A stretch of DNA of 64,000 bases from an uncultured Lachnospiraceae bacterium (GTDB lineage: Bacteria; Bacillota; Clostridia; Lachnospirales; Lachnospiraceae). Shown in pieces: positions 1 to 8,992 of the stretch. The stretch is taken from NCBI GenBank assembly GCA_947627245.1, contig CANQVH010000005.1:24163-88162 (forward strand). Direction: 5' to 3'. Both the position numbers and the translations under genes were made by a program. Positions within the stretch are counted from its first letter, which is position 1, and every line of letters starts with the position of its first letter. The notes under the pieces are model-generated. The model had not been told where the DNA came from, made no database searches, and saw only the letters and a list, made by a program, of their open reading frames with translations.

Positions 1-426
1 CTGTCTGAGGGAGGCTGGCTTTCCATGCTTCAGGACCGTCTCTGGAATTGCAAGGAGTATCTGAAGCAGATCAATCTGTTCGGACACAAGTACCTAGCGA
101 AATTTGCGGGCAAGAAGCGCTGGGCGCAGAACAGCATCGCGATGAACGGCTTCCGTTACGGGGCTGCGGTCGGCGCGGCGTATGCGGCGATGCTTGCACT
201 GTATCTGTGGCAGGCGATCCGGCTTTCTCTGCGGGAAAAGAATTTCTTCGCGCTTGGTGTTGCGGTTGCCTGTTTGGCTCCGGCTATGACAGAGGCGGTA
301 GAGATGCCATTTATACAGATTGCGTGGCTTGGATTGTATTTTGGTCTGGCATGGATCCTCGTGTCGAACCGTAAGGAGAAGAAAAATGCAGTTTCTGAAT
401 ATCGAAATCGACAATCTGACCTTTGA
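1..426 (+). CDS. C-terminal part of an O-antigen ligase/polymerase-like membrane protein (partial)
   Basis: The frame is open from the first base of the window, so the true start lies upstream and only about 141 residues are visible. The fragment has a soluble stretch with an NSI...FRYG motif, then two or three hydrophobic segments (around YGAAVGAAYAAMLALYLW and FFALGVAVACLAPA), then a basic tail. This resembles the end of Wzy/WaaL-type O-antigen polymerases and ligases, which carry an extracytoplasmic loop just before the last membrane helices. The stop lies 41 nt inside the next gene, so the two are probably translationally coupled. The family assignment is an inference from topology and a short motif. 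Confidence 0.6.
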   Translation: MSEGGWLSMLQDRLWNCKEYLKQINLFGHKYLAKFAGKKRWAQNSIAMNGFRYGAAVGAAYAAMLALYLWQAIRLSLREKNFFALGVAVACLAPAMTEAVEMPFIQIAWLGLYFGLAWILVSNRKEKKNAVSEYRNRQSDL

Positions 427-1144
427 CGAGGCGCTCGAACGAATTGACGAGCTGCTGCAGATGCGGGCAGGGGGCTATGTGGTGACCCCGAACGTGGATC
501 ATATTATACAGATTGAGAAAAATCCGGAATTCCGGCAGGCGTATCAGGATGCTGCGCTTGTGCTCACGGACGGTCAGCCGCTGATGTGGATTTCCCGCTG
601 GCTGAACCGCCCGATCAAGGAGAAGATTTCCGGCTCGGACCTGTTTCCGCAGCTTTGCGCGCTGGCGGCTGAGAAGGGATACACGATGTATTTTCTCGGA
701 GCGGCGGAAGGCGTGGCGGCGGAGGCTTCCAGACGTCTGGAACAGAAGAATCCGGGACTTCGGGTCATCGGAACATACTCGCCGGAGTACGGGTTTGAGA
801 AAGATCCGCAGAAGGTTGAGAAAGTGCTTGCGGAGATCGAAAAGGCGTCGCCGGATATTCTGGTCGCAGGGCTCGGAACACCGAAACAGGAACTTTTCCT
901 GCATAAATACCGCGAACGTCTGGATGGGATCCTTGCTTTTGGTATGGGCGCAAGTTTGGACTTCGAGGCAGGTAACGTCAGGCGTGCGCCGCGCTGGATG
1001 CAGAAGTGCGGGCTGGAGTGGCTGTACCGCCTCTGCAGGGAGCCGCGGAGACTGTTTAAACGCTATCTGGTTGATGACATGAAGATCTTTCCGCTTGTCT
1101 GGAAGTACAGGAAGCAGAAGAAAGAAAGGCTGGAATCCACATGA
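386..1144 (+). CDS. WecG/TagA/CpsF family glycosyltransferase (GT26)
   Basis: A protein of 252 residues. The start at 386 is chosen because an AAGGAGA site lies just upstream, although the frame is open further. Family hallmarks are visible in order: TPNVDH, the DGQPLMW block, GSDL, DILVAGLGTPKQE, GASLDFEAG and RRAPRWMQ. GT26 enzymes transfer N-acetylmannosamine(-uronate) or a related sugar from a nucleotide donor onto a polyprenyl-diphosphate-linked acceptor at the cytoplasmic membrane, usually as an early step of teichoic acid, enterobacterial common antigen or capsule assembly. The exact sugar cannot be told from sequence. It overlaps both neighbours, as expected inside a polysaccharide operon. 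Confidence 0.88.
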   Translation: MQFLNIEIDNLTFDEALERIDELLQMRAGGYVVTPNVDHIIQIEKNPEFRQAYQDAALVLTDGQPLMWISRWLNRPIKEKISGSDLFPQLCALAAEKGYTMYFLGAAEGVAAEASRRLEQKNPGLRVIGTYSPEYGFEKDPQKVEKVLAEIEKASPDILVAGLGTPKQELFLHKYRERLDGILAFGMGASLDFEAGNVRRAPRWMQKCGLEWLYRLCREPRRLFKRYLVDDMKIFPLVWKYRKQKKERLEST

Positions 1145-2433
1145 GGATCGCGGTTGATCTGACGTCGCTCGCCGACAATCTGTCCGGGATTGAGCGCTAC
1201 GCGCTGAACATGGCGCTGGAGCTGTTGAAACTGAATACGCGGGACACGTTTGAGCTGATCTTCAAGGGTGAGGTATATCCGGATTTTCAGGCGTGGGAGG
1301 ACAGTCCGAATGTGCATTTTCATGTCCTGAAACCGTGCAAAAAGCTGCCGTTCAACCAATGGCGCCTGCCGCGGTACCTGAATCGGCTGAAAGCGGATCG
1401 ATATCTGTTCCTTGCCTTTCCGATGCCTGTGCTGCTTCGCGGGAAACACGTATACGGAACGATTCACGACATGGGGTGCTGGGACTGCCCCGAGACGATG
1501 AAGCGTCAGATGGTTTGGTATTTCCGCCTGTCATATCGGTGCATGGCGAGAAAAGCGGAGCGCATTATCACGATCTCCGAGTTCAGCAAGAAAAGAATTC
1601 GGACGCTCTTGAAGGCGCCGGAGGAGAAGATTGTCGTTGCGTACTGCGGACTGTCGAGACAATTTCAAACGATGGGAAGCGCAAAAGATGGGGCGAGACC
1701 GGATGTGCAGGGAAAATCGGACAAGACAGAGAGCGCTGGAGGATTGGAAAGTTCGGACGCCGTGAAAGAACCGGAAACTGCCCGCCTCAGAGAGAAGTAT
1801 CATTTGCCGGAGCAGTATTATCTCTGCCTGTCTACGCTTGAGCCGCGTAAGAATATGCAGCTTTTGCTGGATGTATATCTGAAGCTGTATCAGGAGGGAA
1901 ACATTCATACTCCGCTTGTGCTCGCGGGACGCAAAGGATGGAAGATCGACGAGCTGCTTGCCCGGGCGAAAGACGTGAAAGGCGAAACAACCGGGGCGGA
2001 TCGGTTCGCGAAAGAAAAAGAACGGCAGATGCAGTTCGATGGAGAGCGAGAGCACGAGTGCGAAGACGACCCGGTGCGGGTGACCGGCTTCATCGAGGAT
2101 AATGATCTGCCTGCGATCTACCGCATGGCAAAATGCTTTGTCTTCCCGTCCGTCTATGAAGGATTCGGGATCCCGCCGCTGGAAGCAATGTCGCAGGGCG
2201 TGCCGGTCATCGCCTCGGATGCAAGCTCGATCCCGGAGATCCTTGGGAATTCGGCAATCTACTTCAAAAATAATGACGCGGACGATCTGCGGCGCGCGCT
2301 CTTGCAGATGGAGCAGGGCGGATTTAAGGATCTGGAACGTCGTGTGGAAGCCGGACTGCGCAGGAGCAGAGAATTCTCTTATGAGAGAGAGGCCGGGAAG
2401 GTGATGGAGGCTTTACATGCAGAAGAACAATAA
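1141..2433 (+). CDS. GT4-family glycosyltransferase
   Basis: A protein of 430 residues whose ATG overlaps the previous stop (ATGA). The N-terminal half starts MRIAVDLTSLADNLSGIERY, a common acceptor-side signature of GT4 enzymes. The C-terminal half has LSTLEPRKNMQLLL, FIEDNDLPAIYRMA and the nucleotide-sugar-binding block FPSVYEGFGIPPLEAMSQG with the EGFG...E motif. Two low-complexity charged insertions (around residues 180-215 and 280-310) lengthen it relative to typical 370-residue relatives. It is predicted to add one sugar to a lipid-linked glycan on the cytoplasmic side. Donor and acceptor are not predictable. Confidence 0.85.
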   Translation: MRIAVDLTSLADNLSGIERYALNMALELLKLNTRDTFELIFKGEVYPDFQAWEDSPNVHFHVLKPCKKLPFNQWRLPRYLNRLKADRYLFLAFPMPVLLRGKHVYGTIHDMGCWDCPETMKRQMVWYFRLSYRCMARKAERIITISEFSKKRIRTLLKAPEEKIVVAYCGLSRQFQTMGSAKDGARPDVQGKSDKTESAGGLESSDAVKEPETARLREKYHLPEQYYLCLSTLEPRKNMQLLLDVYLKLYQEGNIHTPLVLAGRKGWKIDELLARAKDVKGETTGADRFAKEKERQMQFDGEREHECEDDPVRVTGFIEDNDLPAIYRMAKCFVFPSVYEGFGIPPLEAMSQGVPVIASDASSIPEILGNSAIYFKNNDADDLRRALLQMEQGGFKDLERRVEAGLRRSREFSYEREAGKVMEALHAEEQ

Positions 2434-2465
2434 AAATAACTCGAAGAAAAACAAGGAGGATGTTT

Positions 2466-3170
2466 ATGTATGTAAAATTACAAGAGATGTTGGAGAGAAA
2501 CCATAGGATATCAAATTTGCGTTTTGATAAGGAACTGAAAAAAATATCTGATGAAACGAAGCAGGATTATGCGTCTTTGAAGGCGCAAAATGAAATTAAT
2601 GCGAATAAAATAGTATCGAATTTGACTCATGAACTAGGAAATGAGATCGGTAATTTAGATGTTGACACACGAATTAAAATGAGTCAATGGCTAAGCGCAT
2701 GGATTTATTATATCGCGACAGAGAAGCAGTTTGATTCAAAAAAGCTAATGACATACAAAAGGGGAGATATTGTCCATGTTAATTTCGGATTTAATGTACA
2801 TAATGAATTAGGAGGAACGCATTATGCTGTTGTTGTAGAAAACGATAACTCTGCATCAAATGGAACTGTGATGGTAGTTCCGCTCAAATCGGCTGATTCT
2901 GAACAAGAAGCAAGAAAAGAAATATATGAACGCACAGATGTATATTTGGGAACTGGTATTGTCATTATGGGAAAAGGGAAAGATAAGTATACAATCGCCA
3001 AGGTTAATCAAATGCGTGCGATTGATAAGATGCGTATTTTAAAGCCGCGTAATTCAAAAAAGGATACGGTTTATCCGTTAGATTCTGAAGTGCGGAAAGA
3101 AATGCTTGATAAAATTGATAGAAAAATTTCTGAATTATATTTAAAGCCGAAGAAAACCGAAGAAAAATGA
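2466..3170 (+). CDS. PemK/MazF-like toxin-fold protein, solitary
   Basis: A protein of 234 residues. An in-frame ATG at 2460 overlaps the AGGAGG at 2454-2459, so the ATG at 2466, six bases downstream, is the better start. Residues 1-95 are helical and charged. From residue 97 a PemK/MazF-type SH3-like core is visible: KRGDIVHVNFG, GGTHYAVVVEND and TVMVVPLKS. Family members are usually mRNA endonucleases of type II toxin-antitoxin pairs, but this one is about twice the usual length and no antitoxin gene is adjacent. The helical N-terminus might act in regulation or as a built-in antitoxin; that is speculation. The gene is much more AT-rich than the genes before it and looks like an insertion into the polysaccharide locus. 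Confidence 0.7.
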   Translation: MYVKLQEMLERNHRISNLRFDKELKKISDETKQDYASLKAQNEINANKIVSNLTHELGNEIGNLDVDTRIKMSQWLSAWIYYIATEKQFDSKKLMTYKRGDIVHVNFGFNVHNELGGTHYAVVVENDNSASNGTVMVVPLKSADSEQEARKEIYERTDVYLGTGIVIMGKGKDKYTIAKVNQMRAIDKMRILKPRNSKKDTVYPLDSEVRKEMLDKIDRKISELYLKPKKTEEK

Positions 3171-3185
3171 GATAACAAAAACCAG

Positions 3186-3214
3186 TTGACAAAGGCATAA
3201 TAATGTATTAAAGT
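3186..3214 (+). promoter_or_regulatory. candidate sigma-A promoter for the glycosyltransferase block
   Basis: TTGACA (3186-3191) is followed after 17 bp by TAAAGT (3209-3214). It lies just after the PemK-like gene and upstream of a terminator-like hairpin, so any transcript would have to read through that hairpin to reach the gene at 3432. Confidence 0.4.
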
Positions 3215-3299
3215 ATAAAAGCATATATGTGTAATATCTTTATAGTTTGATTTGACGAGAATTTCCCGAAACGGGACTAAAAAATGATTTACTAAAAGG

Positions 3300-3326
3300 A
3301 AAAGTCTGCAGAAATGTAGACTTTTT
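3300..3326 (+). terminator. rho-independent terminator-like hairpin
   Basis: A 10-bp stem (AAAAGTCTGC pairing with GTAGACTTTT, one G-T pair) with a 6-nt loop ends in a short T-run. It sits in the 261-bp gap after the PemK-like gene and probably ends transcription there. A smaller TCCCG/CGGGA hairpin lies at 3264-3276. I see no gene in this gap. Confidence 0.55.
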
Positions 3327-3431
3327 CACGTTAGGCCAATTTTGTAATTCAAGGTTGTTTAAAAAGCAAAGGTCAAACTGCTATAGCCGAAATAAATAGC
3401 AAGCATGGCTAAAACAAAGGTATCGTGAAAA

Positions 3432-4682
3432 ATGGCTAGTTGTATGTATAAGTTAAAACCTTATCTGAAAGACATCCTTCCCGCGCCGATCCGAAGAGCC
3501 GCCAAGATGACGGTGCTCAGACGTATTACGAATCAGATCGAACGCGCGGAAATCCTTCCATATCAGCCGGATATATATCCTCAGGGAATCAATCTGATCG
3601 GTCCGATTGACAGCGCGACCGGGCTGGGGCAGAGCATACGTCTGTTGGAGCGTGTCATCGCCCGCATAGGGCAGCCGTATCTGATCTATAATTTTGAGCA
3701 GAATACTCCAAACAAAGTAAACACAGATGCATACGCGCATGTCCTGCAGGATGAATTGAAGTACTCAATCAATATTTGGCATGTGAATCCCTCGGATTTT
3801 GCAAGAGCATATACGGCACTTGGACAGGGTGTATTTGACGGGCGGTACAATATAGCATTCTGGCTCTGGGAGCTTGAAGATTTTCCGGACGAATGGGTGC
3901 CATATATCCATCTTTTCAATGAAATATGGACGCCGTCGGAGTTTATCAGTGAGAGTATTCGTAAAAAAACGAACAAACCGGTATATACCATACCGTATTG
4001 TGTATCGGCCGAGACAGACACGCAGCGATACGGGAGATCCTATTTTGGATTGCCGGAGGATCAATTCCTGTTCCTGATGATGTACGATTCCCTGAGTGTA
4101 AGAGAACGGAAAAATCCGGAGGGAGTCATCAGGGCTTTCCGAAAAGCATTTTCTGCTGATCAACAGGATGTAGGACTTGTGATCAAGGCAAACTCCGCTT
4201 CTCAGAAAGAAATAGAGGAATTGCTAAGGCAGATGGATGGATACCGGAATGTCTACATTGTCAACCGAAATTTGCCGAAGATACAGGTGAACAGCCTGAT
4301 TGCTTGTGCGGATGTATTTGTATCGCTGCATCGGGCAGAGGGCTTTGGATTGGTGCTTGCGGAGGCGATGCTGAACAAAGTGCCCACGATTGCGACGAAT
4401 TGGTCTGCAAATACAGAATTTATGAATTCAGAAGTCGCCTGTATGGTAGACTATAGATTGATCCGGCTGAAAAAGGATATCTATTCATATAAACGTGGCT
4501 GCCGCTGGGCCGAGCCGGATCTGGACGATGCCGCCCGCTATATGGTACGACTGGCAGAGGATCCGGAATTCTATCAGAGAATCACAGATCAGGCGTATCA
4601 GTACGCGACGCGTAAGCTCGGAATGGATGCGGTGGAAGAGCATATAAGATATCGCATAGAGGAAATCGGAAATGGAAGATAA
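3432..4682 (+). CDS. GT4-family glycosyltransferase
   Basis: A protein of 416 residues. After a basic N-terminus the core starts at GINLIGPIDSATGLGQSIRLLERV. The donor-binding half carries MMYDSLSVRERKNPEGVIRAF and FVSLHRAEGFGLVLAEAMLN, the GT4 EGFG...E signature. The C-terminus (CRWAEPDLDDAARYM) matches the C-terminal part of the GT2-GT4 fusion at 6324, so the two GT4 domains are related. Such enzymes extend a lipid-linked glycan in the cytoplasm using nucleotide-sugar donors. It overlaps the next gene by 11 nt. Its base composition is intermediate between the GC-rich genes before it and the AT-rich genes after it. Confidence 0.8.
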   Translation: MASCMYKLKPYLKDILPAPIRRAAKMTVLRRITNQIERAEILPYQPDIYPQGINLIGPIDSATGLGQSIRLLERVIARIGQPYLIYNFEQNTPNKVNTDAYAHVLQDELKYSINIWHVNPSDFARAYTALGQGVFDGRYNIAFWLWELEDFPDEWVPYIHLFNEIWTPSEFISESIRKKTNKPVYTIPYCVSAETDTQRYGRSYFGLPEDQFLFLMMYDSLSVRERKNPEGVIRAFRKAFSADQQDVGLVIKANSASQKEIEELLRQMDGYRNVYIVNRNLPKIQVNSLIACADVFVSLHRAEGFGLVLAEAMLNKVPTIATNWSANTEFMNSEVACMVDYRLIRLKKDIYSYKRGCRWAEPDLDDAARYMVRLAEDPEFYQRITDQAYQYATRKLGMDAVEEHIRYRIEEIGNGR

Positions 4683-5871
4683 AAAGCTGCGCATTGCGCT
4701 GGTGAATCAGAGGTATGGGGAAGAGGTAAACGGGGGATCAGAGTATTATACGAAAAGGCTTGCAGAGCATCTCAAAATGTTGTATGATGTAGAAGTGTTA
4801 ACCACAAAAGCTATGGATTATATGACATGGGAGGATTACTACGACAAGGACATCGAGAATATAAACGGTGTTACGGTGCGCCGCTTTTCAGTGGCGCATA
4901 AGAGAAATCTTTTTGGTATGAAGCTCTACTGGCGCATTCCCTATCACATTCCGTTTGGGAAAGCATTTTGGGAAGAGAGATGGATGGATGCGCAGGGACC
5001 GTATTGCCCGGATTTAATCCATTATATAGAAACACATAAGGATGATTATGCGGTCATTATTTTTGTCACGTATCTGTATTATCAGACGGTGAGAGGCGTG
5101 CCGGCGGCGGCTGACCGTGCGATTTTGCTACCGACCGCGCATGACGAGCCATATATCTATATGGATATATTCAAACGGCTTTTTCAGACGGCAAAGGGCA
5201 TAATTTATCTCACGCCCGAAGAAAAGACATTTGTGGAAGAACATTTTTCGCTTTCGGGTAAGCCGAACTGTGTGACCGGAGCAGGCGTGGATCTGCCGGA
5301 GTCCATTGACAATATCAGATTTCGGGAAAAGTATAATATCCAATCAGAATATCTGATCTACGTCGGACGCATTGAGCCAAGCAAGGGCTGCAAAGAGATG
5401 TTCCGTATATTCGATAAATATAAGAGGCTCCATCCTGACAATCCGGTCAAGCTGGTATTGCTTGGAAAGAGCATTATGGACATCCCGGAGAGGGAAGATA
5501 TTATATCACTGGGATTTGTCTCGGAGGAAGACAAGTTTGACGGAATCAGCGGCGCGGAAGCATTGTGGCTGCCCTCTCAGTTTGAGAGCCTTTCAATCGT
5601 AGTATTGGAGGCAATGTCTCTCGGCGTTCCGGTAATCGTCAACGGGAAATGCGAGGTATTAAAAGGGCATTGCCAGCGAAGTGGTGCTGGGTTTTGGTAT
5701 CAGAATGCGGAAGAGGCTATACATGCAATTGATACTGTCCTAAATAATATTCGGCGGGAAAGTATTTATGAAAAGGCGAAACATTATATTGAAGAAAAAT
5801 ATAAATGGGAAATTATTATTGAAAAAATAGATAGGTTAATCAGAGATATTGCATCGAGCTGTAAAATATAA
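4672..5871 (+). CDS. GT4-family glycosyltransferase
   Basis: A protein of 399 residues with a Rossmann-like N-terminus (LRIALVNQRYGEEVNGGSEY), the YVGRIEPSKGCKEM motif that begins the donor-binding domain, and a variant EFES block (LPSQFESLSIVVLEAMSLG) instead of EGFG. It starts inside the previous gene, so the two are likely co-translated. It is predicted to be a retaining transferase acting on the growing polysaccharide. Residues 60-140 are longer than in minimal GT4 enzymes. Substrate unknown. Confidence 0.82.
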   Translation: MEDKKLRIALVNQRYGEEVNGGSEYYTKRLAEHLKMLYDVEVLTTKAMDYMTWEDYYDKDIENINGVTVRRFSVAHKRNLFGMKLYWRIPYHIPFGKAFWEERWMDAQGPYCPDLIHYIETHKDDYAVIIFVTYLYYQTVRGVPAAADRAILLPTAHDEPYIYMDIFKRLFQTAKGIIYLTPEEKTFVEEHFSLSGKPNCVTGAGVDLPESIDNIRFREKYNIQSEYLIYVGRIEPSKGCKEMFRIFDKYKRLHPDNPVKLVLLGKSIMDIPEREDIISLGFVSEEDKFDGISGAEALWLPSQFESLSIVVLEAMSLGVPVIVNGKCEVLKGHCQRSGAGFWYQNAEEAIHAIDTVLNNIRRESIYEKAKHYIEEKYKWEIIIEKIDRLIRDIASSCKI

Positions 5872-5890
5872 GGATTTAGGTGATTGTCTT

Positions 5891-6343
5891 ATGATTAAGT
5901 TTTTTGATGGAAATCTTACTCAGGCTGATTCGGAAAATGTATTTAATAATGTGAATCGTTATATACTATTAAACTCTTCAAATGGAGTTCTAGATGACAT
6001 AGCTGTTCTGAAAGATTTATTAGATGAACAAATTAATGATTTAAACAGATATGTCAATTCAATGGATTATTTATATAATATTGATCCAATATTATCGATA
6101 GATGCTTCAAATAAAATGAAGAGTTTTATAAAAAAAATCATAAGAAAAGTGATACAATGGTGTTTTTGCGATATGGTAGCTAAGCAAACAGAATTCAATA
6201 CACATGTAGACCAGTATGTTAATTCTGAAGTTATGACATTAACAACAATAAGTGGTGAACTTAGTTTTTTGATGAAGAAATTATTAGAAAATGAAAACAA
6301 GATAAATAAATTAGTCGAGGATAATGTTAAAAATGAAAAATAA
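5891..6343 (+). CDS. small helical protein resembling the N-terminal domain of the methyltransferase at 10305
   Basis: A protein of 150 residues; the ATG at 5891 follows TAGGTGA, while an upstream in-frame extension is unlikely. Residues 76-92 form a basic/hydrophobic helix (KMKSFIKKIIRKVIQW), then come QTEFNTHVDQ and a coiled-coil-like tail. The same arrangement (FIKKLILKSIKW ... QNLQTHYNEE ... coiled coil) is present in residues 39-100 of the methyltransferase encoded at 10305-11354. I infer a stand-alone version of a membrane-associating or scaffolding domain used by polysaccharide enzymes. No catalytic motif is visible. It overlaps the next gene by 20 nt and is very AT-rich. Confidence 0.6.
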   Translation: MIKFFDGNLTQADSENVFNNVNRYILLNSSNGVLDDIAVLKDLLDEQINDLNRYVNSMDYLYNIDPILSIDASNKMKSFIKKIIRKVIQWCFCDMVAKQTEFNTHVDQYVNSEVMTLTTISGELSFLMKKLLENENKINKLVEDNVKNEK

Positions 6344-8171
6344 GGTGTCAATTATAGTATTAACATGGAATGGATTAACATATACAAAAAAATTTTTAAA
6401 ATCGTTGTTCGGCAACACCGATTATGACAATTATGAGGTAATTGTTGTAGATAATTGCAGTACAGATGGGACAATAGAATACCTTGAGAGAATTGATAAT
6501 ATTAGGTTAATAAGAAATAAGGAAAACCTTGGATTTGTAAGAGGAAATAATATTGCATTAGCACAGATTACAGAAGGCGATGTGGTACTTTTAAATAACG
6601 ATATGGTAATTGAACAAAAGGACTGGTTGACGATACTGAATAAAGTGGCTTATGAGAGGGATAATGTAGGCATAGTCGGTTGCCGATTAATAAATGATAA
6701 AGGACAATTATTGCATGCCGGAACATATATTTATCCGGAAACATTCTGGGGACAGCAGATTGGCGGTGGACAGAAAGATATTAATCAGTATACAGGCAAT
6801 CGTGAAGTAGAAGGCATAGTATTTGCTTGCGCATATATAAAAAGAGAAGTTCTGGAGAAGTTAGGCGGACTTAATGAGGCTTTTTTTTCATATTTTGAAG
6901 ATACAGATTTCTGCTTAAGGGCACGAGATATAGGATACAAAACGATATGTTGTGGTGAGGTGACGCTTACGCATTTTCAGAATATATCGACAGAGGTGAA
7001 TGAAGTAAGCTTTAGCGATATTTTTTTAAAGTCGCAAAAATCATTTAAGGAGATATGGAAGAGTAGTCTGGAAAATAAGTATACAAAAAAAATGGCGTGG
7101 CATTCCATAATAAATTTTCCGTCTGGTTATGCAGTTTCTGCCAAAAACTTTATGTTGGCATTAGATAAACAGCATGTTGATATTCGGTATCAATACGTAT
7201 ATGGAAAAGGAACGCCATTTCCTGTCGACGAACCAAAAGTAAGTAATAATTATATAATCGATATTATCAGGAGAAGAAAATTTGATACTAATATACCGCA
7301 AGTGGTTTATGGACAGGGGGATGTATTTAAAAGAAACACGGGTATTTATAAGATCGGCTATACGATGTTGGAAACTACAGGTATACCAAAAGAATGGGCA
7401 GAGCAAGCAAATTCAATGGACGAAGTGTGGGTTCCTTCGAGTTTTAACGTAGAAACTTTTAGAAATAGCGGAGTAAATGTACCAATCTATGTGATGCCGC
7501 TTGGAATTGATCCTGATTTTTTTAATTTGAAAATTAAATCATACAAAAAGCATTCTAAATATACATTTTTATCAGTATTTGAATGGGGAGAAAGAAAAGC
7601 ACCAGAAGTCCTTTTGCGAGCGTATACGGCTGCATTTAGTAAATCAGACGATGTCGTATTAGTTTGTAAGGTTTTCAACAATGATGGAAGCATAAATGTA
7701 AATGAGCAAATTAGAAAATTACAACTTCCATCAGATGGCCCGGAGATTATTTTCCTGTATAATTATAATATTCCGGATTATCAGATGTCGACATTATATC
7801 GGTCTGCAGATTGTTTTGTATTGCCTACGAGAGGTGAGGGATGGGGGATGCCAATCTTGGAGGCTATGGCTTGTGGATTGCCAACAATAGCGACAGGATG
7901 GAGTTCTCAGACTGATTTTTTCAATACAGATAATGGTTATTTAATAGATGTAAAGCGGTTTATAGATGCGAAAGCTAAATGCCCATATTACGAAGGGTTT
8001 CAGTGGGCAGATCCTGACGAGGATCACTTGATAGAATTGTTTAGATATGTTTACGAACACCAGGAAGAGGCACGTATAAAAGGAATGCGGGCAGCAGAAG
8101 AGGTTAAAGAGAGGTGGACATGGGAGCAGGCTGCCAAGAAGATGGTTACAAGGCTTGATGCAATCAGGTAA
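6324..8171 (+). CDS. bifunctional GT2-GT4 glycosyltransferase
   Basis: A protein of 615 residues with two transferase modules. Residues about 7-230 are GT2 (GT-A fold): SIIVLTWNGLTYTKKFLKSL, VVDNCSTDGT, LLNNDM in the DXD position and SYFEDTDFCLRARDIGY. Residues about 250-610 are GT4 (GT-B fold): SGYAVSAKNFMLAL, VFEWGERKAPEVLLRAY and LPTRGEGWGMPILEAMACG. The fusion probably adds two successive sugars. Either ATG 6324 or ATG 6333 could be the start; the GAGG at 6317-6320 is closer to the first. It lies directly upstream of the exporter genes, which suggests that it builds the exported chain. Confidence 0.87.
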   Translation: MLKMKNKVSIIVLTWNGLTYTKKFLKSLFGNTDYDNYEVIVVDNCSTDGTIEYLERIDNIRLIRNKENLGFVRGNNIALAQITEGDVVLLNNDMVIEQKDWLTILNKVAYERDNVGIVGCRLINDKGQLLHAGTYIYPETFWGQQIGGGQKDINQYTGNREVEGIVFACAYIKREVLEKLGGLNEAFFSYFEDTDFCLRARDIGYKTICCGEVTLTHFQNISTEVNEVSFSDIFLKSQKSFKEIWKSSLENKYTKKMAWHSIINFPSGYAVSAKNFMLALDKQHVDIRYQYVYGKGTPFPVDEPKVSNNYIIDIIRRRKFDTNIPQVVYGQGDVFKRNTGIYKIGYTMLETTGIPKEWAEQANSMDEVWVPSSFNVETFRNSGVNVPIYVMPLGIDPDFFNLKIKSYKKHSKYTFLSVFEWGERKAPEVLLRAYTAAFSKSDDVVLVCKVFNNDGSINVNEQIRKLQLPSDGPEIIFLYNYNIPDYQMSTLYRSADCFVLPTRGEGWGMPILEAMACGLPTIATGWSSQTDFFNTDNGYLIDVKRFIDAKAKCPYYEGFQWADPDEDHLIELFRYVYEHQEEARIKGMRAAEEVKERWTWEQAAKKMVTRLDAIR

Positions 8172-8215
8172 TTTATAGGACAAATTAAAGCATTCAAAGC
8201 GGGGGAATTTTTACA

Positions 8216-8992
8216 ATGCATAAAATAGGCGAAATATATTATTATCGTACTATGATTCAGAACTTGGTGCACAGAGACTTAAGAGGCAGGTATAAGGGCT
8301 CTGTTTTGGGCTTTGCTTGGACATTTTTAAATCCGCTATTGCAATTGATTGTATATACGATTGTATTTTCAAGAATAATGAGATCTGGAATCACTGACTA
8401 CTACCTTTTCCTTTTTGTGGCTTTGATACCATGGATTTTTTTTAGCACATCTCTAACTGGAGGGTCAAGTTGTATTCTAGCGCAAAAAGAGTTGGTTAAA
8501 AAAATATATTTTCCAAGAGAAGTGTTACCGATTTCCCATGTAACCAGCCAACTTGCAAATATGTTGTTTTCATTAGTGGTTGTTTTTGCTGCATTGTTGG
8601 TTTCTGGAAAGGGCATAAAGATTAGACTTTTACCATATTTAATTCCGGTTATTTTGGTGGAGTATCTTCTGGCGCTAGGTATTGCTTTCTTGTCGTCAGC
8701 GCTGACAGTATATTTCAGAGATTTAGAGCATGTGCTGGTAGTGATTGCCATGGCGTGGCAATTTCTAAGTCCGGTCATGTATCCGATTGATATGGTTCCG
8801 GATGAGTGGAAGTCTATATTTATGCTTAACCCGATGAGTTCTGTTATCATTGCGTATAGGGATGTTTTGTACTATCAGCAGGTTCCCGCGTTAAAAACCT
8901 TAATTACGGCTCTTATTTTAGGCGCATTATTTTTGGCTGTTGGGTGGGTTTTGTTCGGAAGATTGGAAAAACACTTTGCGGAGGAATTATGA
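8216..8992 (+). CDS. wzm: ABC-2 type polysaccharide export permease (Wzm)
   Basis: A protein of 258 residues with about six hydrophobic segments and the typical Wzm/TagG opening: YRTMIQNLVHRDLRGRYKGSVLGFAWTFLNPLLQL in outline (short N-terminal amphipathic region, then first helix). The FLSPVMYPIDMVP segment near residue 185 is also typical. With Wzt it forms the inner-membrane transporter that flips or exports a lipid-linked polysaccharide assembled in the cytoplasm. A GGGGG site precedes the ATG. The stop overlaps the next start, which confirms the pair. Confidence 0.93.
   Translation: MHKIGEIYYYRTMIQNLVHRDLRGRYKGSVLGFAWTFLNPLLQLIVYTIVFSRIMRSGITDYYLFLFVALIPWIFFSTSLTGGSSCILAQKELVKKIYFPREVLPISHVTSQLANMLFSLVVVFAALLVSGKGIKIRLLPYLIPVILVEYLLALGIAFLSSALTVYFRDLEHVLVVIAMAWQFLSPVMYPIDMVPDEWKSIFMLNPMSSVIIAYRDVLYYQQVPALKTLITALILGALFLAVGWVLFGRLEKHFAEEL

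Noticed and set aside
1531..2055. Long open frames on the - strand within the GC-rich glycosyltransferase and housekeeping genes
   Set aside because: They are antisense shadows caused by codon bias of the + strand genes and show no ribosome sites or family motifs.
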